A DNA stretch of 64,000 bases from an uncultured Dongia sp. GTDB taxonomy: Bacteria; Pseudomonadota; Alphaproteobacteria; Dongiales; Dongiaceae. Positions 53,765 to 62,695 of this stretch are shown here, piece by piece. Each line of letters opens with the position of its first letter. Within the stretch, counting starts at the first letter, position 1. The translations under genes and the position numbers were made by a program. The stretch is from positions 1 to 64,000 of the forward strand of contig NZ_CAKZGO010000016.1 of the NCBI RefSeq assembly GCF_936916975.1, given 5' to 3'. The notes under the pieces were generated by a model that saw only the letters and a list, made by a program, of their open reading frames with translations, searched no databases and was not told where the DNA came from.

Positions 53765-55449
53765 GCCTTCTGTGCCTTGAGGGCTGCTTCACGCAGGTCG
53801 GTGAGCGACGCCTTGGGGGTGATCGCTTCTGGGTCGAGCCGCAATTCGAGCAGCGCCGGTCTGCCGGCGGCAAGCGCGCGTTCAAAGGCTGGCGCAAACT
53901 CGGCCGTCTTCTCGACCAGCTCAGCATGGGCGCCATAGGCTTTGCCGAGTGCCACAAAATCCGGATTGTGAAGCTCAGTGCCGCTGACGCGGCCGGGATA
54001 GGTCTTTTCCTGATGCATGCGGATGGTGCCGTACATGCCGTTATTGATCACCAGAAACACGGCATTGGCGCCGTATTGCACGGCGGTTGCCAATTCCTGG
54101 CCGTTCATCATAAAGCAGCCGTCGCCATTGAAGGAGACGACGATGCGCTCTGGTGCCGCGAGCTTCGCCGCAACCGCGGCCGGCACGCCATAGCCCATTG
54201 ATCCGTTGGTCGGCCCGAGCTGTGACCGGTATTTGCGATACTGGTAGAAACGATGGCTCCAGGTCGCGTAATTGCCGGCGCCGTTGGTGAGGATGGCATC
54301 TGCCGGCAGGCGCTCACGTAACCAAGCCATGATGTCGCCCATCTGCAGGCTGCCTGGAATGGTACCGTGCTTGATGTTCTCAAGATAGTCGGCGCGGGCA
54401 CCCACCGTCCAATTGTCCCAGGCCTTGTGGTCGACCGGACCCATTTTCCGCACGGCACGGGCAAAAGCCGCCATGCCGCTGTTGATCGGCAACGCCGCCT
54501 GATAGACGCGACCCAGTTCTTCGGCGCTGGCATGCACGTGAACGAGCTTCTGCGCCGGCACCGGAATATCGATCAGCGTGTAGCCCGAGGTCGTCATCTC
54601 GCCAAGGCGTGCGCCAACGGCAATCAGAAGGTCACTCTCGCGGATGCGCTGCGCCAGTTTCGGATTGATGCCGATACCGACATCGCCCACATAGTTGGGC
54701 AGCGTGTTGTCATAGAGATCCTGGCAGCGGAAGGCGCAGCCGATCGGCAGATTGTTGGCTTCGGCAAAGATGCGGATGTCGGCCACGGCCTCGGCATCCC
54801 AGCCGCCGCCGCCGAGAATGACGAGTGGTCGCTGCGCCTTGGCGAGCATGGGGCGGAAACTCGCCATGTCTTCCTCGCCAGGATGGGCGCGGCTCACCTT
54901 GTAATGCTCGGCATCGCCAACTTCGACCACATCGGTCAGCATGTCTTCCGGCAAGGCCAGCACGACCGGGCCCGGCCGACCGTTGACGGCGCGGTGAAAT
55001 GCCTGGCTCACCAATTCGGGAATGCGATGCGCGTCGTCGATTTCTGCCACCCATTTCACCATCGGGCCGTACATCCGGCGGAAGTCGATCTCCTGAAAGG
55101 CTTCACGCTCGACTTGGTCGCGAGCGACCTGACCAATGAACAGGATCATCGGCGTCGAATCCTGGAAGGCCGTGTGAACGCCGACCGAGGCATTGGTGGC
55201 GCCGGGGCCGCGCGTCACAAAACAGATACCAGGCTTGCCGGTGAGCTTGCCATAGGCGTCGGCCATGTAGGCGGCACCGCCTTCCTGGCGGCAGACGATC
55301 AGCTTGATCTTGTCCTTGGAATCATGGAGTGCGTCGAGGGCGGCGAGATAGCTTTCCCCAGGAACGCAGAATGCCATCTCCACTCCGTGGGCGATCAAAG
55401 CATCGATCAGGATTCGGCCGCCATTGCGGGGTTTCACGTTCTTGGTCAT
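53761..55449 (-). CDS. Thiamine-diphosphate enzyme, acetolactate synthase-like large subunit
   Basis: A 562-residue ThDP enzyme of the acetolactate synthase/benzoylformate decarboxylase superfamily. The catalytic Glu is expected in FCVPGESYLAALDAL (GES); RQEGGAAYMADAYGKLTGKP and FVTRGPGATNASVGVHTAFQ are the shared PYR-domain blocks. The ThDP motif runs from SFNGDGCFMMNGQELATAVQ to an NN in FLVINNGMYGTI. No small regulatory subunit gene is adjacent, and the sequence GMYGTIRMHQEKTYPG suggests a non-IlvB member. The reaction cannot be given. It is upstream of DUF1491 and downstream of the amidase. Confidence 0.87.
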   Translation of the reverse strand: MTKNVKPRNGGRILIDALIAHGVEMAFCVPGESYLAALDALHDSKDKIKLIVCRQEGGAAYMADAYGKLTGKPGICFVTRGPGATNASVGVHTAFQDSTPMILFIGQVARDQVEREAFQEIDFRRMYGPMVKWVAEIDDAHRIPELVSQAFHRAVNGRPGPVVLALPEDMLTDVVEVGDAEHYKVSRAHPGEEDMASFRPMLAKAQRPLVILGGGGWDAEAVADIRIFAEANNLPIGCAFRCQDLYDNTLPNYVGDVGIGINPKLAQRIRESDLLIAVGARLGEMTTSGYTLIDIPVPAQKLVHVHASAEELGRVYQAALPINSGMAAFARAVRKMGPVDHKAWDNWTVGARADYLENIKHGTIPGSLQMGDIMAWLRERLPADAILTNGAGNYATWSHRFYQYRKYRSQLGPTNGSMGYGVPAAVAAKLAAPERIVVSFNGDGCFMMNGQELATAVQYGANAVFLVINNGMYGTIRMHQEKTYPGRVSGTELHNPDFVALGKAYGAHAELVEKTAEFAPAFERALAAGRPALLELRLDPEAITPKASLTDLREAALKAQKA

Positions 55450-55533
55450 CGGGCACCTGGGGAAGAAGGGACAAGTAAAAGGCAGGCTAGGGCTAGCGCC
55501 TTTTGCGCCTGCTTGGCAAGAGCCAGGGTAGTA

Positions 55534-56946
55534 TTACAAGGATGGTCGTTTGGCGGCCCAAGGTTGCAGCTTTTCCAGCGCCGCCCCTAGACCCAGGACG
55601 CCCAGATCGTCATGGCGCCGGCCGATGATCTGCAGGCCGATCGGCAGCTTGTCGCTGGTGAAGCCTGCGGGTACGGATAGTGCCGGACAGGGACTGACGA
55701 AATTCCAGACCGACGTGAAGTCGAGGGCATGGTAGCGGCCCTGTGCGTCGAGCTGCCAGTATTCGGCATCGTTGCGGCCGACCTTGGCCGCCGGCTGGCA
55801 CATCGTGCCGGTGAGGATCGCCTCATTGCGGGCCAGGATTGGCTGGATCTCGCCCCACATGCGGGTACGCACGATCTCGATCTTCTTGAACTCGACGGCG
55901 TTCATGGCGAAGCCCGCTTCCATCAAGCGCACCACATTGGGGTCCATCTGGGCGCGATAATCCTTCAGCACGTGGCCGAAGAACGTCGCAAGATAGACGC
56001 CCCAATGCTGGCTCCATAGATCGTCTTCGTCCTTGCCCCAAGGCAGCGAAACCTCCTCGATGATGGCGCCCTGTTTGGCGAAGAGATCGGCCGCCTGTCG
56101 TACGGCAGCCTCGACCTCCGGGTTCCAGACATGATTGCCGACATTGAGCAGCAAGGCGAGGCGCCGACCTTTGAGATCGCTGGGGAGTGGCGCCCCAAAA
56201 TCGAGAGCCGGTTGCAGCGATTGGATGTCGCGTTCATCCGGTCCCTGCGTGATCTGCAGAAACAGGCAGGTGTCGGAGATCGTGCGTGCCAGCGGACCGA
56301 AATGCGAGATCTGGTCGAACTGGCTAGGCAGGATGGTGAAGGGGATACGCCCAAAGCTCGGCTTCAAGCCGACAATGCCGCAGAAGCTGGCTGGAATCCG
56401 CACCGAGCCGCCCATATCTGAGCCTTCGGCAAACGGCACGCAGCCACTGGCCACCGCAGCGCCCGACCCACCCGACGAGCCGCCGGCGGTGCGTTCCGTA
56501 TTCCAGGGGTTACGCGTGATGCCCCAGAGCGGGCTTTCGGTGAAACTCGAATAGGCGAACTCCGGCGTCGTGGTCTTGCCGATGAGGATACCACCGGCCT
56601 TGGCCAGAGCCTCGGCGATCGGTGCGTCATGATCCGGTACCCAATGCTCGTAGGCGAAGGAACCCAACGTCGTACGCTTGCCCTTGGTCGGCGTCAGATC
56701 CTTGAGCGCGTAGGGGACGCCGTGGAGCGGGCCGCGAAACTTGCCGGCTTCGGCCTCGGCCTCCATCACTTTGGCCAGCGCCAGCGCTTCTTCCGGATAG
56801 ACGAAGCAGAAACAATTGAGAGCCGGGTTGACCTCCGCGATCCTCGCCAAGGCGTTGCCGACCAGCGTCACGGGCGACAAGGTACCTGCGCGAATGCGGG
56901 CAGCGAGTTCGGTTGCGGGGGTAAAGCAGAGGTCGAGATCGGTCAC
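55534..56946 (-). CDS. Amidase signature-family protein
   Basis: A 470-residue amidase. The Ser-cisSer-Lys triad is visible: Lys in GVPYALKDLTPTKG, the Gly/Ser-rich GGSSGGSGAAVASG, and the nucleophile Ser in SDMGGSVRIPASFCG. Length and layout match AS-family amidases such as those acting on indole-acetamide, acylated amines or Glu-tRNA (GatA), but no gatC or gatB is nearby, so it is a catabolic amidase of unknown substrate. It starts with GTG at 56946, two bases after the stop of the upstream permease; the transported compound may be its substrate. Confidence 0.88.
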   Translation of the reverse strand: MTDLDLCFTPATELAARIRAGTLSPVTLVGNALARIAEVNPALNCFCFVYPEEALALAKVMEAEAEAGKFRGPLHGVPYALKDLTPTKGKRTTLGSFAYEHWVPDHDAPIAEALAKAGGILIGKTTTPEFAYSSFTESPLWGITRNPWNTERTAGGSSGGSGAAVASGCVPFAEGSDMGGSVRIPASFCGIVGLKPSFGRIPFTILPSQFDQISHFGPLARTISDTCLFLQITQGPDERDIQSLQPALDFGAPLPSDLKGRRLALLLNVGNHVWNPEVEAAVRQAADLFAKQGAIIEEVSLPWGKDEDDLWSQHWGVYLATFFGHVLKDYRAQMDPNVVRLMEAGFAMNAVEFKKIEIVRTRMWGEIQPILARNEAILTGTMCQPAAKVGRNDAEYWQLDAQGRYHALDFTSVWNFVSPCPALSVPAGFTSDKLPIGLQIIGRRHDDLGVLGLGAALEKLQPWAAKRPSL

Positions 56947-56948
56947 GA

Positions 56949-57761
56949 TCAGTATCCATTCCAGACATGAGGCAGGCGACGAAGCCGACGGGTCACCACA
57001 ACCAGCAGGACCACATCAATGAACCCCATCAGGGCAACGAGAGCATGATAGAGCGGAGAGGCGTTCTGGGCGACACCGGAGAGGATAGCGCCGGGCAGCA
57101 GCACGGCGTCACCCGACAGGGCATTGCCGAGATAAAAATCTCCCAGCGACAGGATGAATGCCAGCAGCCCGCCAAAGGCAGCGTATGGGCGCAAGCTCGG
57201 CCAAATCAGGCGCCGGAAGATCGTGATCTCGTCGGCACCGGCCTCGAGAGCGGCTTCCCGCCAATGCGGATCAACCTGGCGCCAGCCAAGGCACAGGATT
57301 GCCGCCACCAGGGGGGCGGCAATGGCAGCCTGGCTCACGGCCACAAGACCGAGGCCCAGCGCATTGCCGCCCCATTGCGCGAGCTTGAGGCAAGCGAGGA
57401 GAAAGAGTGTCCCGACGCCAAAGCGCGGCAACAGGAAAGGCAAGGCCGAGATCGCCACCAGGGACATGCGTCGCTCAGCCAGCCAGTGCCGCCAGAGAAA
57501 CGACAGGCACAGGCCCCAGGCCGAAGCAAGCATTGCCACGAGGATGGCAATGAGCGGGGTTTGCAGCATTGCCGGCATGATACCGGCTTCCTTGGCGAGG
57601 GCTGCCATCAACTGGCCCGTATCGGCGACGAGGAAGATACCGAGGCTGTAATAGAGCCCGAGACCAAAGATGGCTGCCACCGGCAGCAGCAGGAACAGCG
57701 CCAGCAGCAAGGCAAGGATCTGCATGATCCAGGATGGTGCATGGTTGATGCGACGGATCAC
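56949..57761 (-). CDS. ABC transporter permease (PotC/PotI-like)
   Basis: A 270-residue membrane protein with six hydrophobic segments. The coupling loop is REAALEAGADEITIFRRLIWP, and SLGDFYLGNALSG near the end is typical of polyamine/spermidine-type permeases. The GTG start at 57761 overlaps the stop of the upstream permease (GTGA). It pairs with that permease to form the membrane part of an importer whose ATPase subunit (58594-59691) is degenerate; no binding-protein gene is in the window next to it. Confidence 0.88.
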   Translation of the reverse strand: MIRRINHAPSWIMQILALLLALFLLLPVAAIFGLGLYYSLGIFLVADTGQLMAALAKEAGIMPAMLQTPLIAILVAMLASAWGLCLSFLWRHWLAERRMSLVAISALPFLLPRFGVGTLFLLACLKLAQWGGNALGLGLVAVSQAAIAAPLVAAILCLGWRQVDPHWREAALEAGADEITIFRRLIWPSLRPYAAFGGLLAFILSLGDFYLGNALSGDAVLLPGAILSGVAQNASPLYHALVALMGFIDVVLLVVVTRRLRRLPHVWNGY

Positions 57762-58594
57762 GCGGCACCGCCTTGCCTGTGCCGGGCCAGCAGCATGACC
57801 AGCAATGGCAGGATGGCCAGACCGAACATCAGCAACAGCATGACGGCGGCATAAGGCCAGCCGGTCTCACTTTCGAGTGCGCGCTGCAGCCATTCGGTGG
57901 CCTGCTGGAAATCACCGCTGCCGAGCAGGCGCGGCTCCAGGAAGTTGCCGATCGAGCCACAGAACACGATCGCTGCTGTGAATAGGACAAGACGACGGTT
58001 GAGCGGCCACAGGATGCGCCGTAGCAACACGAAAGTTGTGGCGCCACATTCCCGCGCCGCGGTCAGGATAGCGCGGTCGGTGCGGGCAAAGCCGAAGGCC
58101 AGGCAGAGGATTGCCATCGGCAGCCAGGCGTGCAGGCTGGCAATCAGTTCGGACGGAAATCCGGCCAGTAGGCCCACTGGCACGAAATCAACCAGGGCCA
58201 GGTATTTGAAGGCCTGCATCCAGCCCAGGATGCGCATGCCAGGATCGAAGAACCACACCATGAGAACGATGGCGAGAGTCAGCCGCCCCAGGAATTTGCC
58301 GCGAATGCCGATCAGATAGGCAAGCGGCGTTGCGAGCAATAATGACGCCAGCACTGTAAGGCCAGCAAGCAGCAGGCTGTTGAGCAACGCCATGCGTGCT
58401 TCGGGTGAGCCAAGGACGCTCAGCCAGGCCGTCGGCGTCAGCGCGACATTGGCATCGGGCGCGCCTTGCAGGCTGAGCCAAAGCACCAGCAGCAGCGGCG
58501 CCCCGAAGAGCAGGATCTGCGCGGTGACCGCGACCCAGGCAAGTCCCGCCAAGGGACCACGCAAGGGCGAATCTGCCTTTCTGTTGGCCGACAT
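57758..58594 (-). CDS. ABC transporter permease (PotB/PotH-like)
   Basis: A 278-residue permease with about six hydrophobic segments. The family pattern WFFDPGMRILGWMQAFKYLA and a coupling-loop region RTDRAILTAARECGATTFVL (an EAA-like helix with Glu-Cys-Gly) followed by LLRRILWPLNRRLV are visible. I start at ATG 58594, which overlaps the TGA of the ATPase-like gene by one base; the frame extends to 58633. It is the first of two permeases downstream of the ATPase-like gene. Confidence 0.87.
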   Translation of the reverse strand: MSANRKADSPLRGPLAGLAWVAVTAQILLFGAPLLLVLWLSLQGAPDANVALTPTAWLSVLGSPEARMALLNSLLLAGLTVLASLLLATPLAYLIGIRGKFLGRLTLAIVLMVWFFDPGMRILGWMQAFKYLALVDFVPVGLLAGFPSELIASLHAWLPMAILCLAFGFARTDRAILTAARECGATTFVLLRRILWPLNRRLVLFTAAIVFCGSIGNFLEPRLLGSGDFQQATEWLQRALESETGWPYAAVMLLLMFGLAILPLLVMLLARHRQGGAA

Positions 58595-59691
58595 CAGTTG
58601 GCCGGCAACAGAAAGGCGTCGGCGCGATTCCATCCCAGCGTGATGCGTCGGCCGATTTCCAACGGGAAGGGTGCGGGCAACGGGACGTCGGCAATTATAC
58701 CTGGCGGGAAGCTCTCGATGGTGACACGGATCTGGGCGCCGCCACCCCGTGGCATGACGTCGGCGATCGCCCCTTCGGCCAGCATGTCAAAGCGGCGGAT
58801 ACCCAGGAACAGGCGCACGGCTTCGGGCCGCACCAGCATCTGCGCTGGCCCACTGCTCAGCGACAGATGACAGCGATCGCGTCCGACATCACCGCTGCCG
58901 GTCTGCAGCATGGCGCTGCGCAGCATAACTTTGGTATCCAGGACATCGATCTCGATCGGCACTAGGTTACACGGTCCCGCGAGGCGCGCGATGGCGGCAT
59001 TGGCAGGCCGGCCGAACAGCTCTTCTGGCTTGCCGCGCTGTGCTTCCTTACCGTCCACCAGGACGGATATGACATCGGCAACCGCCATCGCTTCCGCAAG
59101 ATCGTTCGTCGCAAGCAACGTGGTCAGGCCAAATTGGCGATGCAGGCGTTTCAACTCAGGCAGGAAGGCGCGCCGTGCTGCCGGCGGCAGCGAATGCAGG
59201 GGCTGTTCCAGCAGCAGCACTTCCGGCTCGCCACCGAGTGCGCGGGCCAGCGCCACGCGCAATTTCTGCTCGGCCGAGAGTGCCTCCGGCAGCAGCGCTA
59301 GCATCTCGGGCGTGATACCGCATTCCTCTGTCAGGCGGTCAATGCGATTCTTGATCTCATCGCGGTCGTGGCCGCGTTGCTCGAGCGGGAAGGCGATATT
59401 GGCAAGCGAACTCAAATGCGGAAAGAGCGCGAGATTAGGCCGCACGGTCATCACGCCGCGTTCGCCGGGCCCGCGCAGGCCGAGATCCTTGCCATCGAGC
59501 AGGATACGGCCGTGCTGCGGTCGCGCGAAGCCAGCGACGAGATTGATCACGGCGTCAGCCGCACGCATGTCAGGGGCGACCAGCGCATAGAGCGCACCGC
59601 GTTCCAGGCTCGCCGAAAATCCGTCGAGGACCGGCCCCGTCGCTCCGCCGACCGTCAGATCACGTAGATCGAGATGCGTCGGCACGGACAT
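58594..59691 (-). CDS. ABC-type ATPase-like protein with all nucleotide-binding motifs degenerate
   Basis: A 365-residue protein colinear with PotA-type ATPases: SASLERGALYALVAPDMRAA, GFARPQHGRILLDGKDL, FPHLSSLANIAFPLEQRG, a TOBE-like C-terminus (LVRPEAVRLFLG). Yet every motif is lost. Walker A GxSGxGKTT becomes APDMRAADA (catalytic Lys to Ala); the Q-loop Gln is gone (TVRPNLALF); signature LSGGQ becomes LSAEQKLR; Walker B LLLDEP becomes LLLEQP (catalytic Glu to Gln); the D-loop LSALD becomes LHSLPP; the switch His is Asn (LLATNDLAEA). The frame is intact and long, so it is not an obvious pseudogene. It precedes two permease genes. ATP hydrolysis is not expected. Confidence 0.85.
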   Translation of the reverse strand: MSVPTHLDLRDLTVGGATGPVLDGFSASLERGALYALVAPDMRAADAVINLVAGFARPQHGRILLDGKDLGLRGPGERGVMTVRPNLALFPHLSSLANIAFPLEQRGHDRDEIKNRIDRLTEECGITPEMLALLPEALSAEQKLRVALARALGGEPEVLLLEQPLHSLPPAARRAFLPELKRLHRQFGLTTLLATNDLAEAMAVADVISVLVDGKEAQRGKPEELFGRPANAAIARLAGPCNLVPIEIDVLDTKVMLRSAMLQTGSGDVGRDRCHLSLSSGPAQMLVRPEAVRLFLGIRRFDMLAEGAIADVMPRGGGAQIRVTIESFPPGIIADVPLPAPFPLEIGRRITLGWNRADAFLLPAN

Positions 59692-59710
59692 CCTTACCCC
59701 AACCGGTCAC

Positions 59711-60055
59711 TCAATGATGATGCGCTTCATGCAACATGCTCTGGCGCATGCCGGTATCGTAGCTATGGCCGGCGGGTGTCAGGATGCAGGCACGGGGGAA
59801 CATCGACTGGATGAGTCCCTTGCGCTCCAGGGCGCGCCAGGCGGCCTCGTTGCCAAGGCCGGTGGCGTCGCTGGCGGAAAGCACCCAAGGGCCCAAATGG
59901 AAGTGATCGCCATGGGCGTGGGGCAGACGCTGGATGAGGGTGTGGCCGGCCTCCTCGGCGGGGACGCCATAGCCTTCAAGGCCGGAGAGTGCCTGGAACA
60001 AGGTCAGCGTCTTCAGCTGCAGGGCGTTGAGGTTGAGCGGGTTCTTTTTCGGCAT
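59711..60055 (-). CDS. Small His-rich hypothetical protein
   Basis: A 114-residue soluble protein that I cannot assign. It starts MPKKNPLNLNALQLKTLTLF, has a central HAHGDHFHLGPWVLSASDA, and ends MLHEAHHH. The two clusters of His suggest a metal site or a metallochaperone-like role, but no known motif fits. NEAAWRALERKGLI and ACILTPAGHSYD could form a winged-helix-like region. It lies 20 bases downstream of nothing on its strand and 25 bases from the GNAT gene, probably in the same transcript. Confidence 0.65.
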   Translation of the reverse strand: MPKKNPLNLNALQLKTLTLFQALSGLEGYGVPAEEAGHTLIQRLPHAHGDHFHLGPWVLSASDATGLGNEAAWRALERKGLIQSMFPRACILTPAGHSYDTGMRQSMLHEAHHH

Positions 60056-60079
60056 GACGGTATTTCCTGCGTAAGGGCC

Positions 60080-60541
60080 TTAAGCGGCGAGTGTCTTTTC
60101 CATGAAGAGCGAATTTGCGTCCGGCTGATAGGCGCCGAACGGCCCAATCTCGCGGAACCCGGCGCTGCGATAGAGCGCCACGGCCTCAGGCTGCTTGATG
60201 CCAGTCTCCAGGCGTAGGCAGGTGAGGCCGACAGTGCGCGCGTCCGATTCCAGGGCCGCCAGCAAGCGGCTGCCGAGCTTCAGGCCACGTGCCTTGGGGT
60301 CGACGAACATCCGCTTGATCTCGGCATAGCCATTCTGGCGCAGGAGGGCACCGATGCCGCGCACGGCACCATCAACCCGCGCCACGAAGAAGGTCGTATC
60401 TGACCGCTGCAACGATTGCATGTCGATGAGATGATTGCTTTCGGCCGGATAGAGCGCTGCGTGATAGGCGTCGCTAGCTGCCAGGAGATCGCGGATCTCC
60501 GGCTGGTCCGGATTCTCGATACGGATGACGGGATTGATCAA
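60080..60541 (-). CDS. GNAT-family N-acetyltransferase
   Basis: A 153-residue acetyl-CoA-dependent acetyltransferase. The core runs FFVARVDGAVRGIGALLRQN (strand 2-4), EIKRMFVDPKARGLKLGSRL (motif A; RGLKLG binds the acetyl-CoA pyrophosphate), then ALYRSAGFREIGPFGAYQPD. The start is TTG at 60541, a few bases after AGGT, nine bases beyond the yajQ stop. The substrate is unknown; the C-terminus resembles PhnO/YhhY-like small-molecule acetyltransferases only generally. Confidence 0.85.
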   Translation of the reverse strand: MINPVIRIENPDQPEIRDLLAASDAYHAALYPAESNHLIDMQSLQRSDTTFFVARVDGAVRGIGALLRQNGYAEIKRMFVDPKARGLKLGSRLLAALESDARTVGLTCLRLETGIKQPEAVALYRSAGFREIGPFGAYQPDANSLFMEKTLAA

Positions 60542-60550
60542 GATGTACCT

Positions 60551-61036
60551 TCAGTCGCGGAAGTTGGTATATTGCAGTGGCTGCTCGATCTTGAGACCTT
60601 TGACGAACGCGATCGCCTCTTGCAGATCGTCCCGCTTCTTGCCGGTGACGCGCAGTTCGTCGCCCTGGATGGAGACCTGGACCTTCAGTTTGCTGTCCTT
60701 GATGTCTTTGACGATCTGCTTGGCGAGCTTCTGATCGAGACCTTGCTTCACGAGCACTTCCTGGCGCCGGGAATTGCCGGTCGCCTTTTGCTCTTCCTTG
60801 AATTCCAGGCAGCCGGCATCGAGCTTGCGGCGCGTGATATAGACCTTGATTAGCTCCTGAACCTGCTTGAGCTTCAGGTCGTCATCGGCATTGATCGTGA
60901 TCACCTCATCCTTGCGCTCGACGGTGCATTTCGAGCCCTTGAAGTCGAAGCGTGTTGCGATCTCGCGTACGACGCCCTGGATGGCGTTGTCGACTTCCGC
61001 GAGTTCGGTCTTTGAAACGATGTCAAATGACGGCAT
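60551..61036 (-). CDS. YajQ family cyclic-di-GMP/nucleotide-binding protein
   Basis: A 161-residue protein with two ferredoxin-like domains. MPSFDIVSKTELAEVDNAIQ at the N-terminus and STRFDFKGSK-like sequence (here TRFDFKGSKCTVE) are diagnostic; DDLQEAIAFVKGL closes the protein. Homologues bind c-di-GMP or RNA and, in Xanthomonas, control virulence transcription with a LysR partner. I start at ATG 61036, after AGGAGG; the frame extends 12 codons upstream. The GNAT gene follows on the same strand. Confidence 0.95.
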   Translation of the reverse strand: MPSFDIVSKTELAEVDNAIQGVVREIATRFDFKGSKCTVERKDEVITINADDDLKLKQVQELIKVYITRRKLDAGCLEFKEEQKATGNSRRQEVLVKQGLDQKLAKQIVKDIKDSKLKVQVSIQGDELRVTGKKRDDLQEAIAFVKGLKIEQPLQYTNFRD

Positions 61037-61096
61037 CGGAGCCTCCTGTATCTTGTGGGGAATGTGCCACACCGAGGGTCAATTCGCCAGCACCAC

Positions 61097-62428
61097 TCAA
61101 TGCGCTAAGGCTCTGAGAATGCGGGGGTACCATAAATAGAGGGTCAGCGCCCGCAGGACGAAGAACAGCATCAGGGACGCCCACAGGCCATGATTGCCGT
61201 AGGCGGGGATGAGGAAATACTGCGCCACGATGGCGCCGAGAGCCGCAATCACCATCCCGTTCCGCATCTCACGGCCGCGTGTTGCCCCGATGAAGACCCC
61301 ATCCAGGATGTAGCACCACAGCGCCACGACCGGTGTCGCCACCAGCCAGGGCAGATAGGGCAGCGCCTGGATGATGACGCCGGGGTCGCTGGAGAAAAAT
61401 CCGACGACGATGGCGCCGTATTGATAGAGGACGGCGGACAGAGCCGCCGCGATAATGAAGGCCCAGAAAAACGCCCCCCATACGGCGCCCCGCAGTTGGC
61501 GACGGTCACGCGCGCCGATCGCCTGGCCAGTCAGGGTCTCGGCCGATTGGGCAAAGCCATCGAGAATCTGCGCTATCATCGCCATGAGGACGAACAGCAC
61601 CTGGTTGGCGGCCAGCGTGGCATCGCCCATGCGGGCGCCGAGACCGACGAAGTAGACCATGATGAACATGACCGCGAGCGTACGGAGGAAGATGTCGAAA
61701 TTGACCGAGACGAGTACGAACAGCTTGTCGAGATCGACCAGCGAACCGGCAGTGTCGCTGAGCGGCACGATCCGCAACAGGCGGCGTGCTACTACTAGGC
61801 CAACGACGGCCGTCACCGTCTGGGCAATGGCGGTTGCGATGGCGGCGCCGTCGACGCCCAGATGGAACTGGAAGACCAGCAGGTAGCAGAGGATGACGTT
61901 AAGGCCGTTAAGCAGGAGTTGGAGTGCCAGTGCGCGGCCCATCCGCTGCAAGCCGAGCAGCCAGCCCAAGATGACGTAATTGGTGAGGTCGAACGGTGCA
62001 CTGAACAGGCGGTAATGGAAATAGCGCGCGGCGAGATCGGACACCGCCTCACTGGCGCCGAACAGCGGCACCGTGACGAAGGCCAGCGGTACCATCACCA
62101 GCAGCACAACAAAGCCAAATATCCAGGCCAGGGCGAGCGCGCGGTTGAGGGTCGCCTTGATTTCGTCGCCGTCCTCGGCCCCGAAAGCCTGCGCCGTGAA
62201 GCCGGCTGTCCCCAATCGCAGGAAGGCGAACGCCCATAATACGAAGGTCGCGAGCGAAGCGCCGACCGAAATCCCGCCCAAGGCGATGGCATCGCCCGTC
62301 TGACCGACCAGGGCTGTGTCGACCAGATTCGGCAGAACTGCGGAGAAATTCGCGAGGATTGCCGGGATCGCCACGGCCAGAATCCGGCTGTGCGTCAAAC
62401 GGGGCGATGGGCTGGCTGTGTCTGTCAT
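61097..62428 (-). CDS. MATE-family efflux transporter (DinF-like)
   Basis: A 443-residue membrane protein with about 12 hydrophobic segments in two halves. LTHSRILAVAIPAILANFSA, LPNLVDTALVGQTGDAIALGG and LGTAGFTAQAFGAEDGDEIKA at the N-half, and QSAETLTGQAIGARDRRQL in the second half, are MATE landmarks; DinF proteins look like this. It should extrude drugs or metabolites using Na+ or H+. I start at ATG 62428 (MTDTASPS); the frame extends further upstream without likeness to the family. Confidence 0.9.
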   Translation of the reverse strand: MTDTASPSPRLTHSRILAVAIPAILANFSAVLPNLVDTALVGQTGDAIALGGISVGASLATFVLWAFAFLRLGTAGFTAQAFGAEDGDEIKATLNRALALAWIFGFVVLLVMVPLAFVTVPLFGASEAVSDLAARYFHYRLFSAPFDLTNYVILGWLLGLQRMGRALALQLLLNGLNVILCYLLVFQFHLGVDGAAIATAIAQTVTAVVGLVVARRLLRIVPLSDTAGSLVDLDKLFVLVSVNFDIFLRTLAVMFIMVYFVGLGARMGDATLAANQVLFVLMAMIAQILDGFAQSAETLTGQAIGARDRRQLRGAVWGAFFWAFIIAAALSAVLYQYGAIVVGFFSSDPGVIIQALPYLPWLVATPVVALWCYILDGVFIGATRGREMRNGMVIAALGAIVAQYFLIPAYGNHGLWASLMLFFVLRALTLYLWYPRILRALAH

Positions 62429-62695
62429 GCTGCTGCGATGCGATGGGCGGCGCAATATAGGCAGGGCGCTGGTTGGCTGGCAAGTTTGGCCGACCCGGCC
62501 TGCGAGGTCGGAAGTGCCAGATTTTGTCACTATTTCAGAGGGCTAGGGCGATGCTAAGATATCTTTAATCAATTCACTCTAGGTAACGAAGACCATTTTC
62601 GCGATTGATCAGCAGCGCCACCCCGGCGATTCTGGTCAATCCAACCCCTAGCCCAGGGACGCCTGCGCGCGTCCTGGCCGAGATCGGGTGGCACG

